Below are positions 43,936 through 53,721 of a stretch of 64,000 bases of DNA, in pieces. Every line of letters starts with the position of its first letter. The stretch's first letter is position 1. A program made the translations under genes and the position numbers. The stretch spans positions 1-64,000 of the forward strand of contig JAYNHP010000004.1 in NCBI GenBank assembly GCA_038108155.1. The letters are read 5' to 3'. A model generated the notes under the pieces. The model ran no database searches. It was not told where the DNA came from and was given only the letters and a program-made list of their open reading frames with translations. This DNA comes from MED-G20 sp038108155 (GTDB lineage Bacteria; Bacteroidota; Bacteroidia; Flavobacteriales_D; Parvicellaceae).

Positions 43936-46900
43936 AATTAGTAAAAATAAAAATAGCTTTTTTATTTTTTTTCTTAGGGTTTCATCAAAGTAATTTTTCC
44001 CAGTCTTTAGGAAATGAATGGATTAATTATAATCAGCAATACTTTCATTTTCCAATTGTTGAAACTGGTATCTACAGATTAAATTATGAGACCATTAATA
44101 ATCATTTAATTAGTTTAGGAATTAACATTAATAATATTCCGCATAATAATTTTCAAGTCTTTGGGAAAGAAAAAGAAGTTTCTCTTCTTATAAAAGATAA
44201 CAATAACAATGGTTTTTTAGACTCCTTGGAATATATTGAATTTTATGCTGAAAAAAATGATGGGTGGCTAGATACTTTAGTCTATGATTCTATACATTTT
44301 ATGCCTGATAAGTACTACAGTCTTTTTAACGATACCATTAGATATTATTTTTCATGGAATAGTAACTCTAATAATAAAAGAACTACTGTAGAAATAGACT
44401 CAAATTACAGCATCTATAATCCTATAAATTATTGTTGGAAAACACAAGTTTTAAAGTTTGCTACCAATTATAATGTTGGTTATCAAATTGATGGTATTTC
44501 AAGTCCAAAATATGAAAAAGCTGAAGGATGGGGAGGGGTAACTTTGCAAAAAAATAATTCAAATATTGAGCAAATAAGTTCAATAAATTGTTTTGGAAGT
44601 GGCCCAAATGCATTTGGAGAAATAAATCTTTTTTCTGCAAATTCCTCCACCAACAACTCAAATGGAAACAATCATAATACCAAGTTATTTATCAATAATA
44701 ATCTAATTTTTGATTCTTCATATTTTAATTACCAAACCCTTCATGTAAAATATAGTCTTAGTAGTAATAACATCTCCAATGTTACTAATTTTAAGCACGA
44801 GATTTCAGATATTGGACAAGGAACAGATTATCAAAACATAGCTTCAATTAGTTTATCCTATCCTCACTCAACAGATTTTTCTTCCTACGAAAAATTACAT
44901 TTTGGAGTTCCCTTTTCCTTAAATCAAAAACAAAGGCTTACTATAACTAATAATGTAAATGCGTTAGGCTCCCCAATACTTTATATTTTAGGTGATGAGC
45001 ATAAAACAGTTCCATTAATAACCAATAATTCTAATTTAGAAGCAGTTATTCCAATTGCTCAAACCGATTCTATAATTTGCTATTTATTAACCGACTCAAA
45101 TGTTAATCATGTAAAAAAAATTCACACTGTCAATAGCCAAGGATATTTCAATAATTTTAATTCTTTACAAATTGACAGTGCATTTGTTATAATTACTAAT
45201 AAAAATTTACTTTCTTCATCAAGAAGCTATGCAGCATATAGAGCAACAAATGTAGATACATTAGTTGTGGATATCGAAGAACTTTACCACCAATTTTCAG
45301 CTGGAATATTCAAAAATCCTTTAGCAATAAAAAGATTTTTAAAATTTAGTATGGTTAATTGGCCCAGTTGGCCTTCACATATTTTTTTAATTGGAAAATC
45401 AGTAAGATTTAATAATGAAATAACTCCTGGTTCAAGAAATGACACCATTTCTTACAAATTAAACTTAGTTCCTTCATGGGGATACCCTAGTTCAGACAAT
45501 CATTTTGCTGTTGGTTTAGAAAGTAATAAAAGAAGTTACTCTCTTCCAATAGGCAGATTGAGTGTAAACAACAACACCTCGGTACTTAACTATTTAAATA
45601 AAGTAATAGAGTTAGAATCTCAACAAGGAAATAACAGTAATTATACTTTAGAAAATAAGGCATGGCAAAAAAATATTGCTCATTTTTCAGGTGGAAGCGA
45701 TAGCTCCGAACAAGCTTATATGAATAATTATTTGGAGCAATTTCAAAATATAATTGAAGACACCTTGTTTGGTGGTCAGGTTAAAAAATTTGGTAAAAAC
45801 CCTTTTACTTCAACAATAGATCCTTTAGAGTTTCAAGTTGTTCAAAATTATTTAGAGGAAGGCATTTCATTGATGACTTTTTTTGGACATGCATCTTCCG
45901 GCTATGGGTTTAGTCAAAATATTGACCAACCTGAAAACTGGAATAATCAAGGAAAGTATCCAATGGTAATTGGCTTAGGCTGTTATTCTGGCGATGTACA
46001 TAATCCAGATACCAATAGCTTTTCAGAACAAATTATTCGTCCTGTAAATAGTGGTGCAATTGGATTCATTTCTACCGTTAAGCAAGGATTTACACCCTTT
46101 ATAAATTTTTACAGCAAGATGCTATACAAAATGATTGGAAAATATGGCTATAATAAATCTATAGGTCAGCAGATGGTTATGACTGTCGATTCTCTTGACC
46201 AAAGTACTTCTTTAGTAACTTGGGAACCAAAATTTGAAAGTAATTACAATGGAATGTCTCTTCAGGGAGATCCTGCTGTAAAAATTAATTCCCATAACTT
46301 ACCAGAATTATTGCTTTCCGAGGAAGATGTCTGGACGGAGCCAAGTGTGGTAGATCTTTCTAAATCAAGTTTTGACTTAAAATTCAAAGTATACAATCTG
46401 GGCACAGCTTTTAGAGATTCTGTTTTTGTAGAACTTAAGCAAGATCTTCCTAATGGATTAGACACTATTTACTCAAAATTTATCCCTGGAATATTAAATG
46501 AAGACACCATAACTTTTAGTGTAATTAACAAACCTGAAAATAGTGTTGGACAGAATATTTTTACAATTTCAATTGATTTACCAATTTCCACCATTGAAGA
46601 GGCTTACGACGAAAGCGGAAATAATAGAATTCAATATTTAATGAATATTTCTTCGAATTCAATAATCCCAGTTTGGCCATATGATTTAAGTATTGTTGGA
46701 ACTCCAACTGATACACTAAGAGTTTCAACTATTAATCCATTAGAGTCTTCCAATACTTATTATTTTGAAATAGACACCAATATTCAATTCAGTTCTCCTT
46801 TTTTAAAAACTCAGTCTATTGTATCGAGCGGAGGAGTTATTGAAGCAATTCCAGAAAATTGGTATAATAGCATTTCCAACTTAAATGATTCATTGTTTTT

Positions 46901-49145
46901 CGAAGACAGTGTCGTATATTTTTGGCGTTCTAGACCAGACAGCTCTGTAGTTGATTGGAAAGTAAGGTCATTTCAATACATTCCAAATAAATGGGGCTGG
47001 AGCCAATCACATATTGATCAGTTTAAGGAAAATGAATATTTAAATATTGTTCTTGACAGCTTAAATAATATTTTCAATTTTGCTCCAACATTAAAAAGCA
47101 TAACATGTAAAAATTATATTCAGCATGTTGCTCTTGGTTCAGAATGGTCTGGAACTTACTGGGAAGTAAGTGGTGAGATTGCAGATTACGGAGGGCACAC
47201 AAACCCATCTATAATGGTTGGTGTGGTAGATCCTAACACTTTAAATTATTGGAAAACACCCTTTGTTGACAATTCCACAACTCCTCCTAGAATTCTAAAT
47301 CCAAATAATTGTTTTGGTCAATACAACGGAGATCCTAGTGTCTGTGGAAATACATCTTTAATTGGTAGAGCAAGAGAACATGGTTATTTTATGTTTAAAA
47401 ACAGTAGTCCTTCACAATTGGATTCGTTAGCAAGTATGTTAAGTAGTAAAATTCCAGATGGTTATTATATAATAGTGTATAGCTATATTCCTAATAATTA
47501 TGGTGGAACTTTGCTTTACAATAGCCCATTGTACGCCAACTGGCCTACCAATTTATTCTCTACTTTTCAAAATTTAGGAGCAACTGGATTTACCAGTTCA
47601 AACCAACCAGACGATGGCTTTATATTCTTTTGTAAAAAAGGCGATCCTAATACTGCTATTGAAGTAAGGTCTGACACAATTTCTCCTGGCTTTGTTCCAT
47701 CACAACTATTAGAATTTAGCACAACCGTGACTAGTTCTCTAGAAAGTGGAAAAATGTTATCTGGAATTATTGGTCCATCTAACAATTGGAAAAATATATA
47801 TTGGGAACAAAGTGCACTAGAAAATCCATCCGCAGATTCTACAAGGTTAAAAGTTTATGGCTTAAACTCTTTATCTTCCAACCTAAAAACTTTAATTATT
47901 GATACTAGTTTTACAATTAAAGATTCTATTACCAATTTACAATATATTGACAGTTCCTTTCATTATCTACAATTGGAGATGGAAAGTTCTGATGATTCAT
48001 TATTAACTCCAAGTCAAATAATAAACTGGCTAATTACTTACGACCCACTTCCAGACTTAGCTATTAATCCAAAAAAAAGTTGGTTTTTAGATTCTAGTAT
48101 TATTCAACAAGGGGACTCTATTTATTTTAGTGTAGCAATAGAAAATATTTCTCCATTTGATATGGATAGCTTGAAAATAAACTACTATGTAGAGAATCAG
48201 GATGGACAACTAAATATACCTTATCCAAGACAGGATTCTCTAAGATCGAGAGAAATAATTATAGACACAATTGCAATCTCTAGCAGATATCTAATCGACG
48301 AATATTTGATATGGGTAACAGCAAATCCAAAAATAAATAATCTTGAAACGGATCAAGCTGAACAATTTTATTTTAACAATTTAGCTCAAAGAAAATTTAC
48401 AGTTTTAAAAGATAATACTAATCCTCTTTTAGATGTTACTTTTGATGGTGTTCACATTTTAAATAACGATATTGTAAGTCCAAACCCACATATTGTCATT
48501 GAATTAAATGATGAAAATCCTTTTTTAATTTTAAATGAGGATATAGATACTGTAAATTTTCAAATTGAAGTTATGAAGCCTAATACTTCAAGTTGGGAAA
48601 GAATTAACTTTTTCAATGGTGCATTAGCTAATTTAGAATGGTATATTAATGAAGAGGAAAATAAATTTACAATTGAATATGATCCTATTTTTGACCAAGA
48701 TGGAATATACAAATTAAGAGTACAGGGTCAAGATAAAACCGGCAACTCCAGTGGGGATGAGCCATATCAAATAAACTTTGAAGTAATTCAGAAATCTACT
48801 ATTACTAACATATATAATTATCCAAACCCTTTTTCAACAAAAACACATTTTGTTTTTACTCTTACAGGGTCTGAAATACCTAATAAATTAGACATCCAGA
48901 TCATAAATATTAATGGAAGACTTATTAAGGAAATTCATCTGAGCGAAATCGAAAATATAAAAATCGGCAACAACATGTCCAAATATTTCTGGGACGGAAG
49001 AGATGAATTTGGTGATCCAGTTGCAAATGGAGTTTATATATATAGAGTAATTTCAGAAATCAATAATTTAGACATTGAACTTAGACCTTCTGAAGGGGAT
49101 AAAGCTTTTACCAATGGCCTTGGTAAAATGTATTTAATTAGATGA
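43932..49145 (+). CDS. porU2: C25-family peptidase, PorU2-like T9SS sortase
   Basis: A 1737-residue secreted protein with a signal peptide (about 1-23). The N-terminal region resembles the gingipain propeptide part (HFPIVETGIYRLNYETINN). A C25 peptidase domain lies at about 400-790, with a likely catalytic histidine in MTFFGHAS (H653) and nucleophile in GLGCYSG (C684). Several Ig-like or CARDB-like modules follow. The C-terminal domain is FlgD-like, with YNYPNPFSTKTHF and WDGRDEFGDPVANGVYIYRV. PorU removes sorting domains and links cargo to lipopolysaccharide. This product is much longer than classical PorU (about 1150-1300). Overlap with the porV-like gene supports partnership. The product could instead be a T9SS-exported peptidase. 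Confidence 0.85.
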   Translation: MKLVKIKIAFLFFFLGFHQSNFSQSLGNEWINYNQQYFHFPIVETGIYRLNYETINNHLISLGININNIPHNNFQVFGKEKEVSLLIKDNNNNGFLDSLEYIEFYAEKNDGWLDTLVYDSIHFMPDKYYSLFNDTIRYYFSWNSNSNNKRTTVEIDSNYSIYNPINYCWKTQVLKFATNYNVGYQIDGISSPKYEKAEGWGGVTLQKNNSNIEQISSINCFGSGPNAFGEINLFSANSSTNNSNGNNHNTKLFINNNLIFDSSYFNYQTLHVKYSLSSNNISNVTNFKHEISDIGQGTDYQNIASISLSYPHSTDFSSYEKLHFGVPFSLNQKQRLTITNNVNALGSPILYILGDEHKTVPLITNNSNLEAVIPIAQTDSIICYLLTDSNVNHVKKIHTVNSQGYFNNFNSLQIDSAFVIITNKNLLSSSRSYAAYRATNVDTLVVDIEELYHQFSAGIFKNPLAIKRFLKFSMVNWPSWPSHIFLIGKSVRFNNEITPGSRNDTISYKLNLVPSWGYPSSDNHFAVGLESNKRSYSLPIGRLSVNNNTSVLNYLNKVIELESQQGNNSNYTLENKAWQKNIAHFSGGSDSSEQAYMNNYLEQFQNIIEDTLFGGQVKKFGKNPFTSTIDPLEFQVVQNYLEEGISLMTFFGHASSGYGFSQNIDQPENWNNQGKYPMVIGLGCYSGDVHNPDTNSFSEQIIRPVNSGAIGFISTVKQGFTPFINFYSKMLYKMIGKYGYNKSIGQQMVMTVDSLDQSTSLVTWEPKFESNYNGMSLQGDPAVKINSHNLPELLLSEEDVWTEPSVVDLSKSSFDLKFKVYNLGTAFRDSVFVELKQDLPNGLDTIYSKFIPGILNEDTITFSVINKPENSVGQNIFTISIDLPISTIEEAYDESGNNRIQYLMNISSNSIIPVWPYDLSIVGTPTDTLRVSTINPLESSNTYYFEIDTNIQFSSPFLKTQSIVSSGGVIEAIPENWYNSISNLNDSLFFEDSVVYFWRSRPDSSVVDWKVRSFQYIPNKWGWSQSHIDQFKENEYLNIVLDSLNNIFNFAPTLKSITCKNYIQHVALGSEWSGTYWEVSGEIADYGGHTNPSIMVGVVDPNTLNYWKTPFVDNSTTPPRILNPNNCFGQYNGDPSVCGNTSLIGRAREHGYFMFKNSSPSQLDSLASMLSSKIPDGYYIIVYSYIPNNYGGTLLYNSPLYANWPTNLFSTFQNLGATGFTSSNQPDDGFIFFCKKGDPNTAIEVRSDTISPGFVPSQLLEFSTTVTSSLESGKMLSGIIGPSNNWKNIYWEQSALENPSADSTRLKVYGLNSLSSNLKTLIIDTSFTIKDSITNLQYIDSSFHYLQLEMESSDDSLLTPSQIINWLITYDPLPDLAINPKKSWFLDSSIIQQGDSIYFSVAIENISPFDMDSLKINYYVENQDGQLNIPYPRQDSLRSREIIIDTIAISSRYLIDEYLIWVTANPKINNLETDQAEQFYFNNLAQRKFTVLKDNTNPLLDVTFDGVHILNNDIVSPNPHIVIELNDENPFLILNEDIDTVNFQIEVMKPNTSSWERINFFNGALANLEWYINEEENKFTIEYDPIFDQDGIYKLRVQGQDKTGNSSGDEPYQINFEVIQKSTITNIYNYPNPFSTKTHFVFTLTGSEIPNKLDIQIININGRLIKEIHLSEIENIKIGNNMSKYFWDGRDEFGDPVANGVYIYRVISEINNLDIELRPSEGDKAFTNGLGKMYLIR

Positions 49146-50261
49146 TAAAAAAGAAAACTTATATTTAAGTTTAAGAAACTTTAATTCGTAAAACCTGAAG
49201 CTTACATAGGAAACTAAAAGTGTTGAAACGAAAATCAATGACGGGTATAAAACCAAACTTATTATCAAGGATTCCATAAATAACTCATTCACTTGTAACA
49301 CTACAGTTATCATAATACCGTGATAGCAATATAGCCCATAGGATAACTTTCCAAAAAAATTAAAATATCTAATTCTAGAAACTTTTATTATTGAATTACC
49401 ACAATAGGTTTGTTCGAGAATAATAAAAGAAAAGAAAATGGAGAATAGTACTCTTTGAATTATAATAAAAAAATCATTTTCTAAAAGGACAGGCATCAAA
49501 ATAAAAAATGTAAAAATAGTTACGTAAATAAATAAAATTTTATTTCTTGATAGACTCTTTAGTTTATCTAAAAAATATTGGTGTTTAAATGCTAAAATTG
49601 CTGTTAAAGCTCCTATTCCAAAATTACCTAGTGCACTTGCTGTGTGGAAGTTTAAAGACAGTGAATCGTTAATGAAATAAATTCTAAAAAATAAGGATAT
49701 AAATATGATTAAGAAAGATATTTCGGAAAGATATTTATTAAACCATTTTATTGTAATTGCCCAGAAAATATAAAATTGTTCTTCAACAGAAATAGACCAC
49801 ATAAAAACCATGAAGAATAAAAAATTGTAACCATTCTCAATGATATCATAATTTAAAATAAATAGAACAAAGTTCCATAAAGAAGGTAATTTTTCGGATT
49901 CAAAGAAATAATGTGATTTTAAATATTCTAATAAGAATCCAATAAAAACTATAAAAAAATATAATGGCCAAATTCTTAATGATCTTCTAATTAAGAAATT
50001 TTTAAATTGAAATTTTTTAGTGAATTTAATCTCTTCCAAAGCTTTCCAAGTAATTAAAAAACTTGAGAGAACAAAAAAAGAATCTATTGAAATAAATCCT
50101 AAAATTTTACCATAATTAAATACTGTAGCGTATAATTTTGAATTAATTATTTCTGGACTATTACTAAAAAAAACATGTCCAAAAAAAATACCAATGAATC
50201 CAATAAATCTTAATGAATTTAATTCCTTGAAATATTTTGCCTTATAACTATCTTTACTCAA
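49134..50261 (-). CDS. Acyltransferase family 3 membrane protein
   Basis: A 375-residue polytopic protein of the OafA/YrhL acyltransferase 3 family with about ten helices. The conserved arginine and histidine lie in SLRFIGFIGIFFGHVFFS near residue 16-30. SLRIWPLYF and SVEEQFYIFW, the family hallmarks, are present. These enzymes O-acetylate sugars of lipopolysaccharide, peptidoglycan or exopolysaccharide from inner-membrane acyl donors. There is no C-terminal SGNH domain, so it is the short form. It converges with and overlaps the porU2-like gene by 12 bases. No sugar synthesis genes adjoin it, so the target is unknown. Confidence 0.92.
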   Translation of the reverse strand: MSKDSYKAKYFKELNSLRFIGFIGIFFGHVFFSNSPEIINSKLYATVFNYGKILGFISIDSFFVLSSFLITWKALEEIKFTKKFQFKNFLIRRSLRIWPLYFFIVFIGFLLEYLKSHYFFESEKLPSLWNFVLFILNYDIIENGYNFLFFMVFMWSISVEEQFYIFWAITIKWFNKYLSEISFLIIFISLFFRIYFINDSLSLNFHTASALGNFGIGALTAILAFKHQYFLDKLKSLSRNKILFIYVTIFTFFILMPVLLENDFFIIIQRVLFSIFFSFIILEQTYCGNSIIKVSRIRYFNFFGKLSYGLYCYHGIMITVVLQVNELFMESLIISLVLYPSLIFVSTLLVSYVSFRFYELKFLKLKYKFSFLSSN

Positions 50262-50324
50262 TCTTCTCTAACGAATTATGCAAATCATGAATGAATTAAC
50301 ATATACTAATATATACTAAATATT

Positions 50325-51092
50325 GTGTTTATAGACACCCATACACATATCTATCTTTCAGATTTTAATGAAGATCGAAAAGAAATTATTTCAGAATGTA
50401 TAAATAGCAGAGTGAATAAACTTCTTCTTCCAAATATTGACAAAAGTTCAATAAAAGATGTAATTAAAATGTGTGAAGTCTATGAGAATATTTGTTACCC
50501 AATGGTTGGATTACATCCTTGCTATGTCAAAGATTCTTATGAAGATGATTTGACTTATTTGAAACCTTTTATTAGATCCTTAAATACAATAGCTATAGGG
50601 GAAATTGGAATTGATTTATATTGGGACAAAACAAATTTAGAAATTCAAAGAAAAGCTTTTATTACCCAAATAAATTGGGCCAAAGAATTTAAACTTCCTA
50701 TTGTTATTCACGCAAGGGACTCTTACAATGAAATATTTAACGTTTTAGACCAATTAAATGATGAAAATTTAAAAGGGGTTTTTCACTGTTTTTCCAGTTC
50801 TTTGAAAGATGCAGACCGAATATTAAATTATGGTGGATTCAAGTTAGGAATTGGAGGAGTAGTTACTTTTAAAAATAGTGGTCTTGAAAAGGTGGTAAAA
50901 AATATTGATATTAAAAATATTGTTTTGGAAACAGATTCGCCATATTTAACCCCTGCTCCTTTTCGAGGGACTAGAAATAAAAGTAGTTACATTCCTATTA
51001 TTGCAAATAAACTTTCGGATATTTACGAAATTAGCAGTGAAGAAATTGGAAATATCACTTCAAAAAATGCAAAAGAAATTTTTAATATTTAA
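50325..51092 (+). CDS. tatD: TatD-family metal-dependent hydrolase
   Basis: A 255-residue TIM-barrel enzyme with the metal-binding FIDTHTHIYLSDF (His at residues 6 and 8). GEIGIDLYWD, VIHARDSYNE, FHCFSSS and LETDSPYLTPAPFRGTRNKSSYI follow, all the standard TatD motifs. It is a DNase or related phosphoesterase in the cytoplasm. The start is GTG. The product is complete for the family. The gene overlaps the next start by 26 bases, so both are cotranscribed. Confidence 0.95.
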   Translation: MFIDTHTHIYLSDFNEDRKEIISECINSRVNKLLLPNIDKSSIKDVIKMCEVYENICYPMVGLHPCYVKDSYEDDLTYLKPFIRSLNTIAIGEIGIDLYWDKTNLEIQRKAFITQINWAKEFKLPIVIHARDSYNEIFNVLDQLNDENLKGVFHCFSSSLKDADRILNYGGFKLGIGGVVTFKNSGLEKVVKNIDIKNIVLETDSPYLTPAPFRGTRNKSSYIPIIANKLSDIYEISSEEIGNITSKNAKEIFNI

Positions 51093-52281
51093 AATAACTT
51101 TTCTATTATTATTTTTTCCCTTTTGGGCATTTTCATTTAATTTAAATATATCTGAAAATATTGAAAGCACTGAAATTAGTGTTCTCACATGTGATCCAGG
51201 TAATGAAATATATTCGCTTTTTGGACATAGTGCATTAAGAATAAAAAATCCTGTAAATGGCCAAGATTTAGTTGTGAATTGGGGCTTATTTGAATTTTCA
51301 GAGAGTCAATTTCAATTTGGATATGATTTTGCAAAAGGTAGATTGAAATATTATATGGGTATTCAATTAATGTCTAATTTCATAACAGAGTATCGCCGCT
51401 CTAAAAGAGGAATAAGAGAGCAAGTTTTAAATTTAAGTAACCAAGAGAAATATCAAATAATTCAACTTCTTGAAGAGAATTACAAACCCGAAAACAGGAA
51501 ATATAAGTATGAATTTTTTTATGACAACTGCTCATCAAGATTGAGAGACGTTATAAAAAAAGTTTTTGGAGAAAATATAAATTTTTACCAATCTCCCAAA
51601 TCTAATAAATTCACTTTTAGAGAAACTATTCATATGTATTTGGAATCTTTTCCTTGGTTAAAGTTGGGAATTGACCTTGTTTTAGGGAAAAAGATAGATA
51701 AATTGGTAAGCAATGAAAATCTTATGTTTCTTCCACTTAATGTCGAAGAGATATTTGACAAAAGCTTGGTTCAAAATAATGAATCTATTAAAAACCTTGT
51801 TAAATCAAAAAATACTCTTATTGAGTCTTTCGAAAATAAAAATAAACTTAATAATATTGGATTTTATAGTTGGATTTTACTTGCAATAACTTTATTACTA
51901 ATTGTCTTTAAGTTAGATAAGGCACTTGGGGTTTGGAGCTCTTTAAACTTATTTATAATTGGATTATTAGGAATTGTTTTAGTTTTCATGTGGATAGGAA
52001 CTGACCACAATGCAACCAAAATGAATTTTAATTTACTTTGGGCGTCTCCTTTTCACTTTATTTTAATTTTCTGTTTAATTAAAGAAAGCTGGAATAATTT
52101 CACTTATTGGTATTTAATATTATCGTTGATTTTGATTTTTACAACTATTTTGTTTTGGTTTACTTTGACCCAAGAATTTAACTCTTTTGTAAAACCTATT
52201 ATACTCGAACTTGTAATTATCTATTACTATTATTTTAAAAAATGTGGATTTCAAATTAATCTTGGTAAAACAAACGGTTGA
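51067..52281 (+). CDS. DUF4105 membrane protein
   Basis: A 404-residue protein. A signal peptide or first helix (about residues 1-23) is followed by a soluble domain containing LTCDPGNEIYSLFGHSALRI and YDNCSSRLRDVI, the hallmarks of DUF4105 (also called the Lnb N-terminal periplasmic domain). Four or five helices lie in the C-terminal third. Cysteines at CDP and DNCSS are conserved in the family, which is proposed to have a papain-like fold, but this is not proven. I prefer the ATG at 51067, which starts the signal peptide, over an in-frame start at 51001 that would lie deeper inside tatD. The function is unknown. Confidence 0.85.
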   Translation: MQKKFLIFKITFLLLFFPFWAFSFNLNISENIESTEISVLTCDPGNEIYSLFGHSALRIKNPVNGQDLVVNWGLFEFSESQFQFGYDFAKGRLKYYMGIQLMSNFITEYRRSKRGIREQVLNLSNQEKYQIIQLLEENYKPENRKYKYEFFYDNCSSRLRDVIKKVFGENINFYQSPKSNKFTFRETIHMYLESFPWLKLGIDLVLGKKIDKLVSNENLMFLPLNVEEIFDKSLVQNNESIKNLVKSKNTLIESFENKNKLNNIGFYSWILLAITLLLIVFKLDKALGVWSSLNLFIIGLLGIVLVFMWIGTDHNATKMNFNLLWASPFHFILIFCLIKESWNNFTYWYLILSLILIFTTILFWFTLTQEFNSFVKPIILELVIIYYYYFKKCGFQINLGKTNG

Positions 52282-52319
52282 TTTTAACCATTATGTTTAA
52301 ATTAGTATTCAAATAATTT

Positions 52320-53720
52320 ATGATGGAAAAATACGATGTTGTTGTTGTAGGTTCAGGCCCGGGAGGATATGTCTCTGCAATAAGGTCTGCTCAACTAGGA
52401 TTAAAAACTGCTATTGTTGAAAAATACAACACACTTGGAGGAACTTGTTTAAATGTTGGCTGTATTCCTTCAAAAGCTCTTTTAGATTCTAGCGAGCATT
52501 TTAAAACAGCACTTCATGATTTTGACAAGCATGGAATTGATATAAATACTCCTAAAGTTAATCTTCCTAAAATGATGACAAGAAAAGAGGAAGTAATAAG
52601 CCAAACTTGTGATGGAGTTCAATATCTAATGGATAAAAATAAAATTAGAGTTTACCATGGAATGGGTTCATTTGTGGATAAAAATACTATTTCTATAAAT
52701 GGAGAAAAAAATGATAAAATATTTGGGGAAAATATAATAATTGCAACTGGTTCAAAACCAAACTTTTTTCCAGGAATGGAGCCTGATAAAGAAAGAATTA
52801 TTACCTCTACAGAAGCACTTTCATTAAAAGAAGTTCCCAAACATCTTATTGTAATTGGAGGTGGTGTTATTGGACTTGAACTAGGTTCTGTTTATGGAAG
52901 ATTAGGTTCTCAAGTTACAGTTGTTGAATTCCAAGACGGGTTACTGCCAACTATGGATAAAACACTTGGAAAAGAACTTATGAAAATTCTAAAAAAAGAA
53001 GGATTTAAGTTTTTATTTAACCACGCTGTTCAAAAAGTGAATTCTAACAAAGGTGGTGTACAGCTAGATGTGAAAAATAAAAAAGGAGAAATTATTTCTG
53101 TTGAGGGAGATTATTGTTTAGTTGCAGTTGGAAGAAAAGCATATACTGAAAAATTAGGACTGGATAAAATTGGCGTAGAAACTGATAAGGCTGGAAGAGT
53201 GATCACTAACGATCATCTAAAAACCTCTGTAAAAAATATTTATGCAATTGGAGATGTAGTCAAAGGAGCTATGCTTGCACACAAAGCTGAGGAAGAGGGT
53301 GTTTTTGTGGCCGAACATATTGCAAATCAAAAACCACATATTGACTATAATTTAATTCCAGGCGTAGTTTATACGTGGCCTGAAGTTGCATCAGTAGGAA
53401 AAACAGAACAAGAATTAAAAGAATCTAACGTAGATTTTAAAGTTGGTCAGTTTCCAATTAGAGCACTTGGAAGAGCAAGAGCATCTATGGATATTCAAGG
53501 TTTAATAAAAATAATTTCTGATGCTACAACTGATGAAGTTCTAGGTGTTCATATGATAGCTCCTAGAGCTGCAGACTTAATTATGGAAGCAGTAGTGGCA
53601 ATGGAATATCGAGCAAGTGCAGAAGACATAGCTCGAATTTGTCATCCTCATCCTACCTACAGCGAAGCAGTAAAAGAAGCCGCATTAGCAGCAACAGAAA
53701 GTAGACCATTACACATCTAA
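52320..53720 (+). CDS. lpdA: Dihydrolipoyl dehydrogenase
   Basis: E3 of the 2-oxoacid dehydrogenases and glycine cleavage, this flavoprotein re-oxidises the lipoyl groups of its partners. The 466-residue product has the FAD motif VVVGSGPGGYVSAI, the redox pair GGTCLNVGCIPSKALL, the NAD motif IVIGGGVIGLELGSVYGRLG and the interface motif HPHPTYSEAVKEA. All are intact. No E1 or E2 gene is beside it, so it is a stand-alone copy. It could serve several complexes, including glycine cleavage with the gcvP of this window. Two ATG codons in a row make either start possible. hemH follows one base after the stop. Confidence 0.97.
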   Translation: MMEKYDVVVVGSGPGGYVSAIRSAQLGLKTAIVEKYNTLGGTCLNVGCIPSKALLDSSEHFKTALHDFDKHGIDINTPKVNLPKMMTRKEEVISQTCDGVQYLMDKNKIRVYHGMGSFVDKNTISINGEKNDKIFGENIIIATGSKPNFFPGMEPDKERIITSTEALSLKEVPKHLIVIGGGVIGLELGSVYGRLGSQVTVVEFQDGLLPTMDKTLGKELMKILKKEGFKFLFNHAVQKVNSNKGGVQLDVKNKKGEIISVEGDYCLVAVGRKAYTEKLGLDKIGVETDKAGRVITNDHLKTSVKNIYAIGDVVKGAMLAHKAEEEGVFVAEHIANQKPHIDYNLIPGVVYTWPEVASVGKTEQELKESNVDFKVGQFPIRALGRARASMDIQGLIKIISDATTDEVLGVHMIAPRAADLIMEAVVAMEYRASAEDIARICHPHPTYSEAVKEAALAATESRPLHI

Positions 53721-53721
53721 T

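Noticed and set aside
51001..51066. Longer start for the DUF4105 gene
   Set aside because: It lies inside tatD and puts about 22 charged residues in front of the signal peptide.
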